Below, one piece after another: positions 42,601-54,860 of a stretch of DNA of 64,000 nucleotides. The stretch covers positions 176,592 through 240,591 of the forward strand of contig CAJNDS010000067.1 of assembly GCA_905221605.1 (NCBI GenBank). The letters run 5' to 3'. This stretch comes from Symbiodinium natans (Eukaryota; Sar; Dinophyceae; Suessiales; Symbiodiniaceae). Each line of letters starts with the position of its first letter. The first letter of the stretch is position 1. The notes beneath the pieces were generated by a model. It was not told the origin of the DNA. It searched no databases and saw only the letters and a program-made list of their open reading frames with translations. A program made the translations under genes and the position numbers.

Positions 42601-43100
42601 CCACTTCCTCTGCCACGCAAGCGCACCTCCACTCTTGCCAGCGAATGCTGGTGGAAGTTTAGCGGTTTAGCGTTCAGGGTTCAAGGCTGCAGTAGATAGA
42701 CGTCCTGCAGCGGGCATGAATTGCGACTACAATCTGCTCTGAGGTGCTGCCTTGGCATTGCACTCCTCTGCCAGGCGGATCATGTTTTCTCCACCCTGGC
42801 TGATCTGCCAAGAATCGGAAGCCCTCCAGCTTTACGCTGACGCACCTTCCCCAAAATCCTCTTGACCAGGCAGAAGTCGTCGTCGTTTTCTAAGCCTGGT
42901 CCATGACATGTCTTCTTGCAGCTAGTTCCCACAGCTGGAACTCAAGCCCTTGCCTATAGGGAAGTGGCAAATGAATTTCATTTGGTCTCCTCGGCCCGGC
43001 ACAGTTCACAGAAGAAACCCGTCCCCGAGTCAGCTCTGCTAAACAAAGATCAAGCCTTGCCTTCAATGTCTCCTTTGGGCAGGATCAGGGGATGTGGCTC
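39610..43100 (-). CDS. KH-domain gene family, unit 2
   Basis: Exons on minus: 43058-43100 (HPLILPKGDIEGKA), 42836-42897 (LENDDDFCLVKRILGKVRQ), 42752-42813 (SQGGENMIRLAEECNAKA), 42577-42640 (VEVRLRGRGSGFLER), 42053-42108 (ADIPLQLTVACTDYSDYA), 41806-41868 (VTALLRDLYKHYRL, after CAG) and 41590-41640 (RRYCRSIDMEPAD). Then follow 40870-40920 (VPSTPAGRRAAARAG), 40070-40145 (GGARAGALVSAAFRQAQ), 39945-40015 (GAEKERQRMEKEWREQKIQE), 39740-39880 (GSGLLTRNSGDV) and about 39610-39660 (AQAMTANGAPIGAFA). This is the best preserved KH block: GxGxNM, CNAK and RGRGSG motifs are all intact. The region equivalent to the Lys/Gly tail is missing; the foldback element lies just downstream, so the 3' end may have been lost. 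Confidence 0.7.
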
Positions 43101-44075
43101 CTGGCATGCTAAAACCTCCAAGTGCTTGAGAAACTGCAGAAACCAGCCGAGCTCGGATCCGCGCGCGCGCACGAGCCGCTGTCGAAAACACGCGGTCGAG
43201 ATCCATTACTTGGTTCACAACAGCGAGTACCTGCGGCTGCCTCCGTGCACAACTTTTGACGCGCTTTGCTGAAAAGGCTACTTAAGGTCTTGGAGAACAG
43301 CGATTGAATCCTCATTTGGGTCTGCCGGCCGTGTTGGTTGCAAGCCTCACTGCACGGTGATGGCAGGTTGCTTCTGGTTGGCAACGAGTCGGCGGCTGAG
43401 TTCACAGTCCTGGTTTAGGGCTGGATCATCGGATTATCTAGGCCTGGTTGTCAGGGCCCTGCGCTTTTCAGGTCTTGCCATTGCCTGCTGCTGTCGCTGC
43501 CGCTGGACCATAGCCTCCGAAGGTGGCAACCAATCGCCTCCCCACCTTGATGTGGTCTCACCCTGTTCCCGAGCACTGTGGCCGCGCAGAAACTGCCTTG
43601 ATTGAAGAGCATGGCTGTGGTCAGGGCATTCAAGGTCGGTTAACGGCAGCAACGTATGACGGCGTTATGACTTTTGATGCCGAGAAGATACTGAGAAGCT
43701 TTGCTGCAGGATGAAGTGACGCAGAGATGTACATCATCCTCTTGTTCTCCGGGAGCCCCTTTTATTTTGCGTTGCGTAGTTACCTTTTCACACCGACATG
43801 CCAAAACTGCTCACTGATCTGCTGACAAACTGTGCATGCTCCTTTCATGTTGATCACTTCCACAAGACAGCTGCCTTCGCAGGTCGTGGTTCTCAGTAAT
43901 TGATCTTTCCGCGTTGAGTGCTTGTCTGTAGGCCCGCGTCGCCTGAGTGTAGCATTGTTTGGGAATCGGTCGCCCATCCCGGGCATGTTTGCCACGACTG
44001 TGTCATCTTGTGGCCACCCTCGAAGATGCCTCTCGAGTCGAGTCATGATACCATCTGGAAATTTCCCTACATTAT

Positions 44076-44138
44076 GGTCCCTTTTTGGGTCCTTGTTCTA
44101 AGGCGGCCCCTCTTATTTAGGGCACCCAAAAAGGGACC
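44076..44138. repeat. perfect 15-bp inverted repeat
   Basis: GGTCCCTTTTTGGGT and ACCCAAAAAGGGACC separated by 33 bases. Either a very small inverted-repeat element or a hairpin; no gene around it. Confidence 0.7.
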
Positions 44139-44580
44139 TAATTTGAAGAACTCACCATATGATGCCCATGTGCTGCGCGCCATGCCTGAACACTCTGGCC
44201 TTCCCCCCGCACCCGCCTTGCCTGAAGTCCTGAGAAGTAGCACTTTCGAGCATGGCGCTTCTCGTGGCGCTGCTTCCTGTCCGCTGCACACACACGTCAA
44301 AAGTAGTGCAACACTGCACGCAGACTTGACCTGTTGCAATTTCCCAGCCTGAGTGGTTCTTCTCTCAGGCCCCATGCCTGAATATTTTCTCAACGCTTGA
44401 CATGGGGCAGCGCGGGTTCATTGAATGTCCAGGCAACTGGCATCCACCAGGTAGTTTTCCGCGGGATCATCAGAAGGTCCAGGACTGGGTCCACAGAACG
44501 TGGTCTCCTCATCGGAATCCTTGGATGACAGGGCGCTACAACACAGAAAGCTCGCATCATCTCGGACCCTCTTTGGCCGT

Positions 44581-44640
44581 CCTCCAGCAACTGGCTGGCT
44601 GGAATTGTGCGTCGTGGAAAGTGCATCGCCTCAGAGCTCA
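44581..44640 (-). other. conserved exon FPRxxPASQLLED, copy at 44.6 kb
   Basis: Reads EAMHFPRRTIPASQLLEDG on minus, about 1.5 kb upstream of KH unit 2. The truncated inverted-repeat element at 44665 sits just beside it. Confidence 0.5.
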
Positions 44641-44664
44641 ACACCTGCACTTCTTGCCCCTACA

Positions 44665-44734
44665 TGGAGGTTCATGGTACTTATTAACCAATTATGACTG
44701 TACTTACAACTGCACTCGTAACCATATTAGGGCA
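44665..44734. mobile_element. second, truncated copy of the 21.7-kb inverted-repeat element
   Basis: It matches the 21713 element from TGGAGGTTCATGGTAC through TATTAACCAATTATG to CCATATTAGGGCA, then stops before the right arm. It has no TTTAGGG insert. Confidence 0.8.
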
Positions 44735-45205
44735 GACTGTCCGGCTTCTCAGTCGAGGCACCGGATCGAGGTAGAGATGCTCATCGGACCTTGTGTTCAT
44801 GGGGGCTGGACTCTCAAAACTGCCAATGCTCAAGAAGAACAACGAGAGCGCAGCTCTAAAAGATCGCTCCCATCTGCGGCATCTGCATCTGGCAGACCTT
44901 CGCCCGCACACCGAGCGACTTTTTGGCTCATGGCTAACACAGACTTCTCTTGCTGGTCCCTTTGCAAGCCTCTCCTAGCAAGCTCCTTGTAGGTCAATGC
45001 CTCGATGGCCGACGCCTTACGCCAGTGCAGAGGATGCCAACTCAAACCCAATAAGCAGCGATGTGTAAACCCCATGTAAGCCCTGCGTTATTCCCAGGCT
45101 CGCTGCTACCTCCTCCGGTGTCGCCAGCAGCGCCAAGCTCCGGGGGCAGGCGACTGAAGCCTGTCAACGTACTCTACATGGCGAGGGTCCCTTCTTGAGG
45201 GATTG

Positions 45206-45310
45206 TACTGGGACTCTACTACATTTGGAGGTGCCTCGGGTTCCACCATGGCTGCTCAGAGGAGCAGAATATTCTTTTGTCACTGGGCTCCACGCCCGCA
45301 AGCCGAAAGA
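45206..45310. other. block related to 36.6 kb (ATGGCTGCTCAGA-GAGCAGAATATTC)
   Basis: The plus strand reads MAAQRSRIFF here and MAAQMSRIFF at 36640. The upstream words GGAGG-TGCCTCGGGTTCCACC and GGAGGATACCTCCGGAAGATCCACC are related. Each lies upstream of a KH unit, so this could be a shared 5' region of the gene family; strand of coding is uncertain. Confidence 0.4.
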
Positions 45311-46235
45311 CGCAGGACACGCAAGGCAACATGTCAGCGCATTGCGGCTCGGCTAGACCGTCCCATGCCCAAAGGCACTGCCCACATTTGCGACTACATG
45401 CAAGATCAGCCCACCCCCAGCCAGAACTCATTTAACAATTGCTGATCATCTCGACTTGAAGAACGCAGGGAGTGAGCGGGACACGACGACACTCTCATCT
45501 TTAGCCAATGCTGGAGAAGCTAAGGGCTTACATCGCCTGCACATCGCGTGTGCAGGCGGCAGATTTATGGATGCAATTCTGGTAGCAGTTGCCAAAGAGA
45601 CCGCAACTGCAAAGCGCACCACCATCTGCTCGCGTTTGAATGCAACATGATGGTCGGAACGCGGCAGCCTAGCAACAAAGCAACCCCTGTCTGCTGGACC
45701 GTCGAGTCTGCAAACTTTAATGTGCCGTGACTCGTCCTGAAGCAGGCTGCCCCGTCCCAGGCGGAAAAAAGGAGAGTGATGGTCTGTGCTGTTGAAGCAT
45801 GCCGTGACAAGTGCTCTCCTTCTGCGATGCATGCAAACGACAGCTATGGCTTGCATAGCGGAATGCGTGCGTGAAGCAGCAATGCTCCGTAACAGTCACT
45901 AGGTTTGTTGGACGGTAGCAGTCAAGCCATCCGTTGCTTGTACCACGCACGCTCGTGCATGCTTGCACAACCTTTGCACATTGAGGCAATAAGGAGTTGA
46001 ATTCATGCATGACTGGGCATCAGCCAGTCAGCCATTCCGGACTACGCAGAGCGCAATGTGCGTCACCACAACCTCCATGGTGTGTGGCCTTCCATGCCGT
46101 TGGTGGCCTTGCATGTTAAGGTCATGTCGTCGTGGCGCTGTGTCATATCAAGCTTTCCTGGCCGCGCGCAACTACTTGCAACTAGCAGGGCGAGTCATGG
46201 GCAGCAGTATGACATGTGGAGCACGCGGCCTCCCA

Positions 46236-46500
46236 AAACCCTAAACCCTAAACCCTAAACCCCAAACCCCAAACCCCAAACCCCAAACCCCAAACCCTAA
46301 ACCCTCCCTACTTCGCAACGTGAGGGCGAGGCCTACCCTGTCTGCTCCTTGGGAGGCTGTCTTTCGGATTTTCAATCATTCGGGTGGTCCAAGCTTGCAA
46401 CTCAAGCCGCAGATCTTCTAAGTCTGCCTTTTGCAACAGGCACCCTAAACCCTAAACCCTAAACCCGAAACCCGAAACCCTAAACCCTAAACCCTAAACC
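46236..46500. repeat. CCCTAAA, CCCCAAA and CCCGAAA tracts
   Basis: Two tracts, 46236-46312 and 46440-46500. Within them the word changes in blocks from CCCTAAA to CCCCAAA or CCCGAAA, showing local homogenisation of variants. Confidence 0.93.
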
Positions 46501-46632
46501 TTGCCGGTCCTTTGAGTTGAGCTCGGCCCCATCCAGTTGCAAGTTGGGTGACCTTGTAGCTGAAAGTGCCGACACCTCTGTCGAAACGCTGCCACTCCAT
46601 TGGCCCTCCGCTTTCTGCACCCAAGGTTCAAC

Positions 46633-46732
46633 CTATACTCCCCTTAGAACCTTAATAAAAATACTATTTTAGTCTCCTATTGGGTTCTATTTCAACGAAA
46701 ACAAACACAATTCCCAAAAGAGATGTAGCAGC
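46633..46732 (-). mobile_element. introner-like element, copy 2 (end of KH unit 1)
   Basis: 100 bases sharing TTGGGAATT, CCCAATAGG, TTAAGGTTCTAA and GGGAGTA-AG with the ABC transporter intron at 14576-14679. By alignment it would begin GCTGCT (GC donor) after CTG and end GGGGAGTATAG before GTTGAACC. It interrupts the tail frame of KH unit 1 just after SSKQDL. Confidence 0.72.
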
Positions 46733-48842
46733 CAGGTCGATGAGGTCCTGCTTCGAGGAAACCTCTGACCCATGCGGCGCCTTTTCCGGAGCTGCCCATC
46801 CAACATCTGACAGCTCGGCCGGTGGTCCCTCTGCATCCGTGGCTCCTCCCGTGTTTGGTCTCTGCTGCCTTGTAGGCTTGAACAAACTCTCCGCGTCCCT
46901 CTCGTTCAACGAGGCCGACATGGGTTCTGACGGTTCTGGGGAGGCACATGCACTGCCTGCTGACAGACACGAACCCTTGCCGGGAGACGCTGGCAAATGC
47001 TCTGCGGTTGGGGCTGTGGACACTGGCGATGGCGGCTCCATGTCACTGGTCAGCTTCCTTCGAGGCGGGGTGGCTTCAGGAGTCCTCGGCGATGCTCGAG
47101 AAGTCGTCGCCGTATACGGCTGAAGCGTCTTTTGTAGGCTTGCAGTCGCGTCCTCTTCTTCGTCCGTGTCCGCGATGTCCTCACAGTGGATCTCACCCTT
47201 GCCCAGGCCTTTGCCTTTGACCTTGCCATCGCCCTTGATGCATTTGTCCCGTGCCGGCACCCTGACCTCGCTCTCCTTTCCCTTGTCTGTGCCCTTGCCT
47301 GTATCCATGACAGCACTCTTGCTCTGAACTTGCGCCTTGCCCTTCTCCTTACCGCTGTCAACCTTGCGCCAGGCCTTGCCCGTGTCCGCACCTTTGCCCT
47401 TGCCTGTGCTTTTGCCTTCGTTCTGGCCCTTATCTTTCTGCTTGTCCACGTAGTTGGCCTTGCTCTTTCTCGGCATGCTACCTGCGACGCTGCGAAGCGC
47501 AAACTAGGAGTAACCCGAAAAGCTTGTTCCTGACGACAGCCCAGAGTTAGCCACGCCTGCCTTGAACCCCCGAGTGACTTGGGCCTTCGTCCGTCGAACT
47601 TTTCTTAGAGCGCGCCGCCTCGCGATGTCTGGATGCCGCCTCTGCCTCCGTGACAGAAGTGTTGTACTCAGCGGTGCTTGGACATCTGGTGTGTTGTAGG
47701 GGCCAGCAGGGGCCATGACTTCATTGCACCAACTACTGCTGCAATATTCTGACACCTAGTCTACAGGTGCCAAGGGCATGTTAGGTTTACAGACTGGGCG
47801 GGGGGGAGTGCTTTGGGTGGTCCCGGAACCCTTCGGCCCATGAGGGCAAAGGGCTGAACATCGGCCTCCATCTGCTGAAGGATCATGGCGTGGTTCAGCC
47901 TCCTCAGCTCTTGCTGGGTACCTCAGATTGCAACTGACTAAGGTCACTCTGCGGGTACTTGTTGCCGATTCCTTGTAGTTCGACTCAGAGAGTTCTAGAG
48001 TCAAAACCGGCAAGCAAACTTTTATGAGACACTGCGCTGATTAACCGCCACCTTACTAACATCCTGACGCAGTCACGCTTCAAGGCTTGGGAATCCACCG
48101 CTAGACTGCGGATGGAGCAGGTCAGCTCGGTGTGCTATCCACATCACCCTCACAATGAACTCGAGGCCCAATCCAGCTACACGCATTTCATCAACGGCCT
48201 ACTCTCATGCAAGGAGCGTAGGGTGTTTTAGACCAACCGCACTGCAGGGCAACAACTTTGGAGTCCAAGAGAAGAAATTCTTTCACGCGTTGCCCAAACC
48301 CACGATCTGACCACCACACCCTGCCCTCACAGCAATCAAAGTTAGCATGACAAGATTAGTGGGAATCAGGGCTCCGGTGAGCAGAAATTTCAGCTTGGAG
48401 CTTTCAGGTCGGGTAGTATGATTGTTCTCAACAAGGCCCCCGAGTTTTCTTGCGAAGCATGCATGGTTCGTAGTACAACCATGAAGTCTGGGCCATCTCG
48501 AATACTGAGTTAGGAGGTTTCACTGCAATTCAGCTTGCCTGGTAGCGAAGCTTCACGCAGCACCGAGGCCGACAAAACATGTCCTTGGGCCGGGCAACTG
48601 TCCGGCAGGCCAAGCAGTAGGCCCTCAAGCCTGTCAGCATGCGAGATTGCCGCTATGGAATGCATATGGTTTCTCGTGTTTCGTGTTGTCACTACTATCA
48701 CTGGCTATGGTACTACGAAACCATGAAATTAAATCATTCGCATATGTTTAACTGATTATTAGATCGCTGCATTTTCCTGCATATCCTTCTGTCGTATCAG
48801 CACCTAAGTATATGTCTTGTGTTATTGCATTTGTAATGTTCG

Positions 48843-48884
<42 letters not shown>

Positions 48885-50371
48885 GCCGTGCCTTCCCCAA
48901 GGGGTTCAGGATATGTTATTCTATTGTTATAATATCATGTTACCATATTATCATACCCTTACACTAATAATCAGATTCATATGCGAATATTCCATAACAT
49001 TAGTACATCAGTATGTTATGATACTGCCACGTGGTTTTATGATTTTGTGTTGAATTGTGTATCTATCTTGTTTCATCTTATTGTCTCACTCTCTGATTTA
49101 TGTTACGACATATTTACGCTAGCAAATTGCATATTATCATGCTATCATATGATCATATTATCATATTATCATATTGTCGTATAATCAGATGATCATAGTA
49201 TCACATAACCCTATTTCATATTATCATATGGATAGTTTATGATATCAGTGAATTGTTAGATTGTTAGTTAGCTATTATGTTCTGATATTGTTCATAGTGT
49301 TATATTCGTGTATTGGTACAATGATATATATATATATATATATGCATAGACTATATAACTATACTTATATAGCAATACTAAGAAGCTACATAGCTAAGCC
49401 TAATGCTGCTCTGACGCATTCGCCAGAAGTGCGATGCGTGTGTGCTTTGATTTCCACAACTGACCAGAGGCGGTTGTTTCAGGTTGTTCTTGCATTATTA
49501 ACGTTTACACATTCTCAAGCCTGTCAGTGGACCAAATGACCGCCAGCATCATGCAGATTTGCTTTTGGCGCCTCAGCGTCCGTCGCTCATCGGCACCTGT
49601 GCCAGCAAAGAAGTAGTGCAAGCACCAGGCAAGCAAACTTCTGCAACATGTTCTCAACCCTAAACCCTAAACCCTAGACCCTGGAAAAGCTTCTGTAGCA
49701 GCGCTCACCGTGCGAGGTCGAAGCATGGACAGACATGGACAGACATAGCACTGGGCTCCGCACCTACCTCAGCGGCAGCATGCTGCGAAGCAGCTCTTGC
49801 GCTACTTCGTGCCAGCTTGACAGGCCTTACTCTGACAAGGCTGAGGATGGATGCAAAGGCGCACAGGGTGCCTTGCACAGGCGTACCTCTGGACGGACGC
49901 GTTTTCTACCTCAGGCTGCAGCCAGAAGTCTCCACGAAGACACTAGAAGCCCCCTTGTTCAGGGCCCAGGCGGGCTGCAGGCTAGGTCGGACTTCATCCA
50001 TACGAAGACGCACCTGGATGTCATCTTCGCTTCGCATTCTTGTATCGGTGAGCGTAGTGTATATCTCAGCCACAGCCTCTTCGGGCCTCATGCCCTGAAA
50101 TCGTTTGTGCCGCCTGCAGGCACCATGTTGCTCAAGTTGAACACGTCTCCGACATTCCCGGCCTGTATGCCTTGTACAAGTCCCGCAACAGGGCGGCTGC
50201 CTAAGTGACTGAAAAGATTGGCCAAAGAAAGGATTGTGCCACGTGACATGAGCACACATGCAAGCTTGCAAAGCATACCTGCTAAGTGCGTCACGTTGTC
50301 CACGGCATACACCTGCAGACTAAGGGCTGGTCACGAGGCTGGCTGAACAAACTATTCATCAACGCACCAGC

Positions 50372-50448
<77 letters not shown>

Positions 50449-51690
50449 GAGAGAGAGAGAGAGAGGAAGAGAGAGTGAGAGAGAGAGAGAGAGCGAGCGC
50501 AGTCAGCAGCAACAGCAATGATCAGAACGACCCGGAGGATGCCAATAATGACCACGAGAAAAATTGCAGAACCGCTGCCAGGTCGCCCCTCAGAGCCGGG
50601 ATGGCAACGCAGGTAACGTATGGCAGACAATGAAAGAGGATCATCGTAGGAGTCTAGGGAGCGCAAGAAACATTCAAGAGCAGAGTCTCTGTGAGCGACG
50701 ATGGCGGTCAGGACACGTGGTAGTAGTGCTCACAGGGAAGTCGAGCCATAGCTGTCTCCGGCTCATGGGGTAAGGGCAAAGCCAAGCAGGCCAGATCGCC
50801 ACAACAGAACCCTTAACATCATAGTTGAAAGTTGGAAGCAAGATCCCCGAAACCCCAGCTCCAACCAACAACGATTGAGGCGTGGGCGTAGTCTGCATAG
50901 CAGGTGCAGCTGATGTGCAGCTGCAGCGGTATGGGGGCCTGTGACTTCACAAGCTGTGTGTTCCAGAATTCTGTGGGAATAAAGTCTTCCACGCCTCTTC
51001 ACGGCTGGAACCTTCCAAAAAGCCGCTCCCCCTGCCACGCAAACGAACCTGCACCGTCTTTTGTCTTTCGTTCGGGAACCCACACTTCAACCCTCTGGGC
51101 AGCCTTGGCAGGTCACCGACACAATCTGTGGCTTTAACCGTCGGCCTTGGCATTGCACACTGTCGAGATGCGCAGCATATTGTGCCCGCCCTGCCGTGTG
51201 GATCGCATAGCTGGTGGCAAGAGCTCTGCAGCGAGCACCATCCGGCAACCTTGCCAATGAGTCTTTTGACAAGGCAGAACTCGTCGTCATCCTCCAAACC
51301 TGAATCGCGGGTGCATGCAGGAGCCGGGATTGCATCAAGGCCTGAGGAGCTGTGTCCCATGAAGATCACAAGCACACGGAATGCACAACAATATTCTTGC
51401 AGCCTGCAGTCCTAAAGTCTAAAGAAAGCACAAGGCTCCAGGTTGCGTTAGAATCTGAAGCCCCCACCGACATGGAAGATGCAGACGTACTTCTCTGGCT
51501 CCCCTGAAGGTCAAGGAGGGCATTGCTTCCCAGTTGTTTGGGGTTTTGGGGGCTGCGTCCTACCTCTTTTTAAGGCTTTGGGAAGGTGTGCCCTAATTAA
51601 ACCCTAAACCCTAAACAGGAAGAGTGCAGGCAAGCGCCTTCGATGTCATTGGGGGGCTGGATCAAAGGGTGCAGCCCACTCCGAGCCACC
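46633..51690 (-). CDS. KH-domain gene family, unit 1
   Basis: Exons on minus: 51630-51690 (LHPLIQPPNDIEGA), 51455-51505 (EPEKYVCIFHVGGGFR), 51245-51303 (SGLEDDDEFCLVKRLIGKV), 51140-51200 (RQGGHNMLRISTVCNAKA), 50985-51055 (VQVRLRGRGSGFLEGS), 50890-50945 (APIPLQLHISCTCYADYAHA), 50150-50203 (AAALLRDLYKAYRPGM, after TAG acceptor), 50010-50090 (GMRPEEAVAEIYTTL), 49570-49600 (GADERRTLRRQKQI) and 47800-47915 (QQELRRLNHAMILQQMEAD), then the Lys/Gly tail. KH landmarks are all present, so RNA binding is likely. The I-for-L swap in R-L-I-G-K is conservative. Its 5' side abuts the 8.4-kb satellite block. A CAG/GA microsatellite lies in an intron. Confidence 0.68.
46733..47481 (-). CDS. Lys/Gly-repeat tail exon of KH unit 1
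   Basis: It opens after a CAG acceptor at 47482 with SMPRKSKANYVDKQKDKG, followed by KGKGADTGK-type basic repeats, an acidic patch DIADTDEEED, and then Pro/Ser-rich text with EPPSPVST, TAEHL, ASPGKGSC and SSKQDL. These words match the unit 3 tail in order. The tail is shorter than in unit 3 because it has fewer KG repeats. The exon is taken to end at the introner-like element. Confidence 0.66.
48020..49560. other. AT-rich spacer
   Basis: No gene recognised. A CT dinucleotide array lies at 48841-48884, and 48720-49390 is strongly AT-rich with many TATCATAT and ATCATATTATCAT words, like 26200-26540 and 17885-17960. Confidence 0.6.
50372..50495. repeat. CAG array followed by GA array
   Basis: About 25 CAG units (50372-50447) joined directly to GA repeats. 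It lies in an intron of KH unit 1. The polyalanine and polycysteine frames through it are artefacts. Confidence 0.96.
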
Positions 51691-51723
51691 TCCACACTAG
51701 TCGCTCATACTTGCCGCCCCTCA

Positions 51724-51816
51724 GTTTGCATTGCGTACGTATTCTATATATATATATATGCATAGCTACATAGATGTAGATTTATAGATATATACATATA
51801 TATATATATGTACGTA
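51724..51816. repeat. TA-rich tract at left edge of satellite block
   Basis: TATATATATATGCATAG and related repeats immediately outside the 27-bp inverted repeat; a similar tract lies outside the right copy at 60207-60255. Confidence 0.9.
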
Positions 51817-51849
51817 GGACCTTTAGGGTCTATTTGGCACGCCTCTTTT

Positions 51850-54250
51850 GCCGCCGGGGAAATCCCTAGATTTGATTTTCAAGGATTTCATGAAATTTAA
51901 AATGCCCAAAAAATCCTTGAAATCCTTAAAAAAATCAAATCCCGGGATTTAATATTTTAAGGATTTCAAGGATTTTTTGGGCATTTTAAATTTTATGAAA
52001 TCCTTGAAAAATCAAATCCCGGGATTTAATTTTTCAAGGATTTCAAGGATTTCATAAAATTTAAAATCCGCGTGGTCTTCCCCGTACTCTGAGTGGGGAG
52101 GGGGGCGGTTGATTTTTTGGGCATTTTAAATTTCATGAAATCCTTGAAAAATTAAATCCCGGGATTTAATTTTTCAAGGATTTCAAGGATTTCATAAATT
52201 TTAAAATCCGCGTGGTCTTCCCGTACTCTGAGTGGGGAGGGGGGGGTTTGCTTTTGCAGGAGTTCCGGTATTTAAATTTTATGAAATCCTTGAAATCCTT
52301 GAAAAATCAAATCCCGGGATTTAATTTTTCAAGGATTTCATGAAATTTAAAATGCCCAAAAAATCCTTGAAATCCTTAAAAAATCAAATCCCGGGATTTG
52401 ATATTTTAAGGATTTCAAGGATTTTTTGGGCATTTTAAATTTTATGAAATCCTTGAAAAATCAAATCCCGGGATTTAATTTTTCAAGGATTTCAAGGATT
52501 TCATAAATTTTAAAATCCGCGTGGTCTTCCCGTACTCTGAGTGGGGAGGGGGGGTTTGCTTTTGCAGGAGTTCCGGTATTTAAATTTTATGAAATCCTTG
52601 AAATCCTTGAAAAATTAAATCCCGGGATTTAATTTTTCAAGGATTTCATGAAATTTAAAATGCCCAAAAAATCCTTGAAATCCTTAAAAAATCAAATCCC
52701 GATTTAATATTTTAAGGATTTCAAGGGTTTTTTTGGCATTTTAAATTTTATGAAATCCTTGAAAAATCAAATCCCGGGATTTAATTTTTCAAGGATTTCA
52801 AGGATTTCATAAATTTTAAAATCCGCGTGGTCTTCCCGTACTCTGAGAGGGGAGGGGGGGGGGTTTGCTTTTGCAGGAGTTCCGGTATTTAAATTTTATG
52901 AAGTCCTTGAAACCCTTGAAAAATCAAATCCCGGGATTTAATTTTTCAAGGATTTCATAAATTTAAAATGCCCAAAAAATCCTTGAAATCCTTAAAAAAT
53001 CAAATCCCGGGATTTAATATTTTAAGGATTTCAAGGATTTTTTGGGCATTTTAAATTTTATGAAATCCTTGAAAAATTAAATCCCGGGATTTGATTTTTC
53101 AAGGATTTCAAGGATTTCATAAATTTTAAAATCCGCGTGGTCTTCCCGTACTCTGAGTGGGGAGGGGGGGGGTTTGCTTTTGCAGGAGTTCCGGTATTTA
53201 AATTTTATGAAATCCTTGAAATCCTTGAAAAATTAAATCCCGGGATTTAATTTTTCAAGGATTTCATGAAATTTAAAATGCCCAAAAAATCCTTGAAATC
53301 CTTAAAAAATCAAATCCCGGGATTTAATATTTTAAGGATTTCAAGGGTTTTTTTGGCATTTTAAATTTTATGAAATCCTTGAAAAATCAAATCCCGGGAT
53401 TTGATTTTTCAAGGATTTCAAGGATTTCATAAATTTTAAAATCCGCGTGGTCTTCCCGTACTCTGAGTGGGGAGGGGGGGGGTTTGCTTTTGCAGGAGTT
53501 CCGGTATTTAAATTTTATGAAATCCTTGAAATCCTTGAAAAATTAAATCCCGGGATTTAATTTTTCAAGGATTTCATGAAATTGAAAATGCCCAAAAAAT
53601 CCTTGAAATCCTTAAAATATTAAATCCCGGGATTTGATTTTTTTAAGGATTTCAAGGATTTTTTGGGCATTTTAAATTTCATGAAATCCTTGAAAAATCA
53701 AATCCCGGGATTTGATTTTTCAAGGATTTCAAGGATTTCATAAATTTTAAAATCCGCGTGGTCTTCCCGTACTCTGAGAGGGGAGGGGGGGGGTTTGCTT
53801 TTGCAGGAGTTCCGGTATTTAAATTTTATGAAGTCCTTGAAATCCTTGAAAAATCAAATCCCGGGATTTAATTTTTCAAGGATTTCATAAAATTTAAAAT
53901 GCCCCAAAAATCCTTGAAATCCTTAAAAAATCAAATCCCGGGATTTAATATTTTAAGGATTTCAAGGCTTTTTTGGGCATTTTAAATTTTATGAAATCCT
54001 TGAAAAATTAAATCCCGGGATTTGATTTTTCAAGGATTTCAAGGATTTCATAAATTTTAAAATCCGCGTGGTCTTCCCGTACTCTGAGTGGGGAGGGGGG
54101 CGTTTGCTTTTGCAGGAGCTCCGGTATTTAAAGTTTATGAAATCCTTGAAATCCTTGAAAAACTAAATCCCGGGATTTAATTTTTCAAGGATTTCATGAA
54201 ATTTAAAATGCCCAAAAAATCATTGAAATCCTTAAAGAACTAAATCCCGG
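51850..54250. repeat. 310-bp satellite, about seven units
   Basis: The marker CCGCGTGGTCTTCCCGTACT recurs at 52208, 52517, 52823, 53133, 53443, 53753 and 54063, spacing 306-310 bases; a related marker at 52068 begins a short 140-base unit. Each unit contains several palindromes centred on AAATCCCGGGATTT and the inverted words AAATCCTTGAAA / TTTCAAGGATTT, so single strands could fold extensively. Confidence 0.96.
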
Positions 54251-54252
54251 GG

Positions 54253-54371
54253 TTCGGTTTAGGGTTTAGGGTTTAGGGTTTAGGGTTTAGGGTTTAGGGT
54301 TTAGGGTTTAGGGTTTAGGGTTTAGGGTTTAGGGTTTAGGGTTTAGGGTTTAGGGTTTAGGGTTTAGGGTA
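54253..54371. repeat. interstitial TTTAGGG array, longest in the window
   Basis: About sixteen head-to-tail TTTAGGG copies directly replacing the expected continuation of a 310-bp satellite unit (the unit breaks at ATCCCGGGGTT). Confidence 0.97.
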
Positions 54372-54519
54372 GGGTAATATCCTTGAAACCCTTAACAAAA
54401 ATCAAATACCGGATTTGATGGTGTAAGGAGTTCATAAAAAGTTAAGATGCCGAAAAAGAATTAAAACCCTTCAAAATCAAACCCCGGGATTTGTCTTTTC
54501 CAGGATTTCAGACATACCC

Positions 54520-54860
54520 GCTCATTGCCCATCCCACATCACCCCGCATCATCTCCCATCGTTTCTCTCATCCCCCATCATGCCCCATCATCCCCCAATC
54601 ATCCCCCATCATCTCCCATCATCATTCCCCGTCATCTCTCATAATCCCTTTCACCCCCCCATCATCCACCATCATCCCCCATCAGGCCCCCATCATCGTC
54701 CCCGATCAGCCCCTATCATGCCCCATCATGTCTCTCATCCCGCGTCATCCCCCATCATTCCCCATCATCCCCCATCATCTCCCATCATCCCGCATCATCC
54801 CCCATCATCCCCCATCATCATTCCCCATCATCTCCCATAATCCCTTTCACCCCCCATCTT
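54520..54860. repeat. CCCATCAT repeat
   Basis: About 340 bases of CCCATCAT/TCCCCCATCA words, C-rich on plus. The Pro/His/Ser/Ile frames through it are artefacts. Confidence 0.93.
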
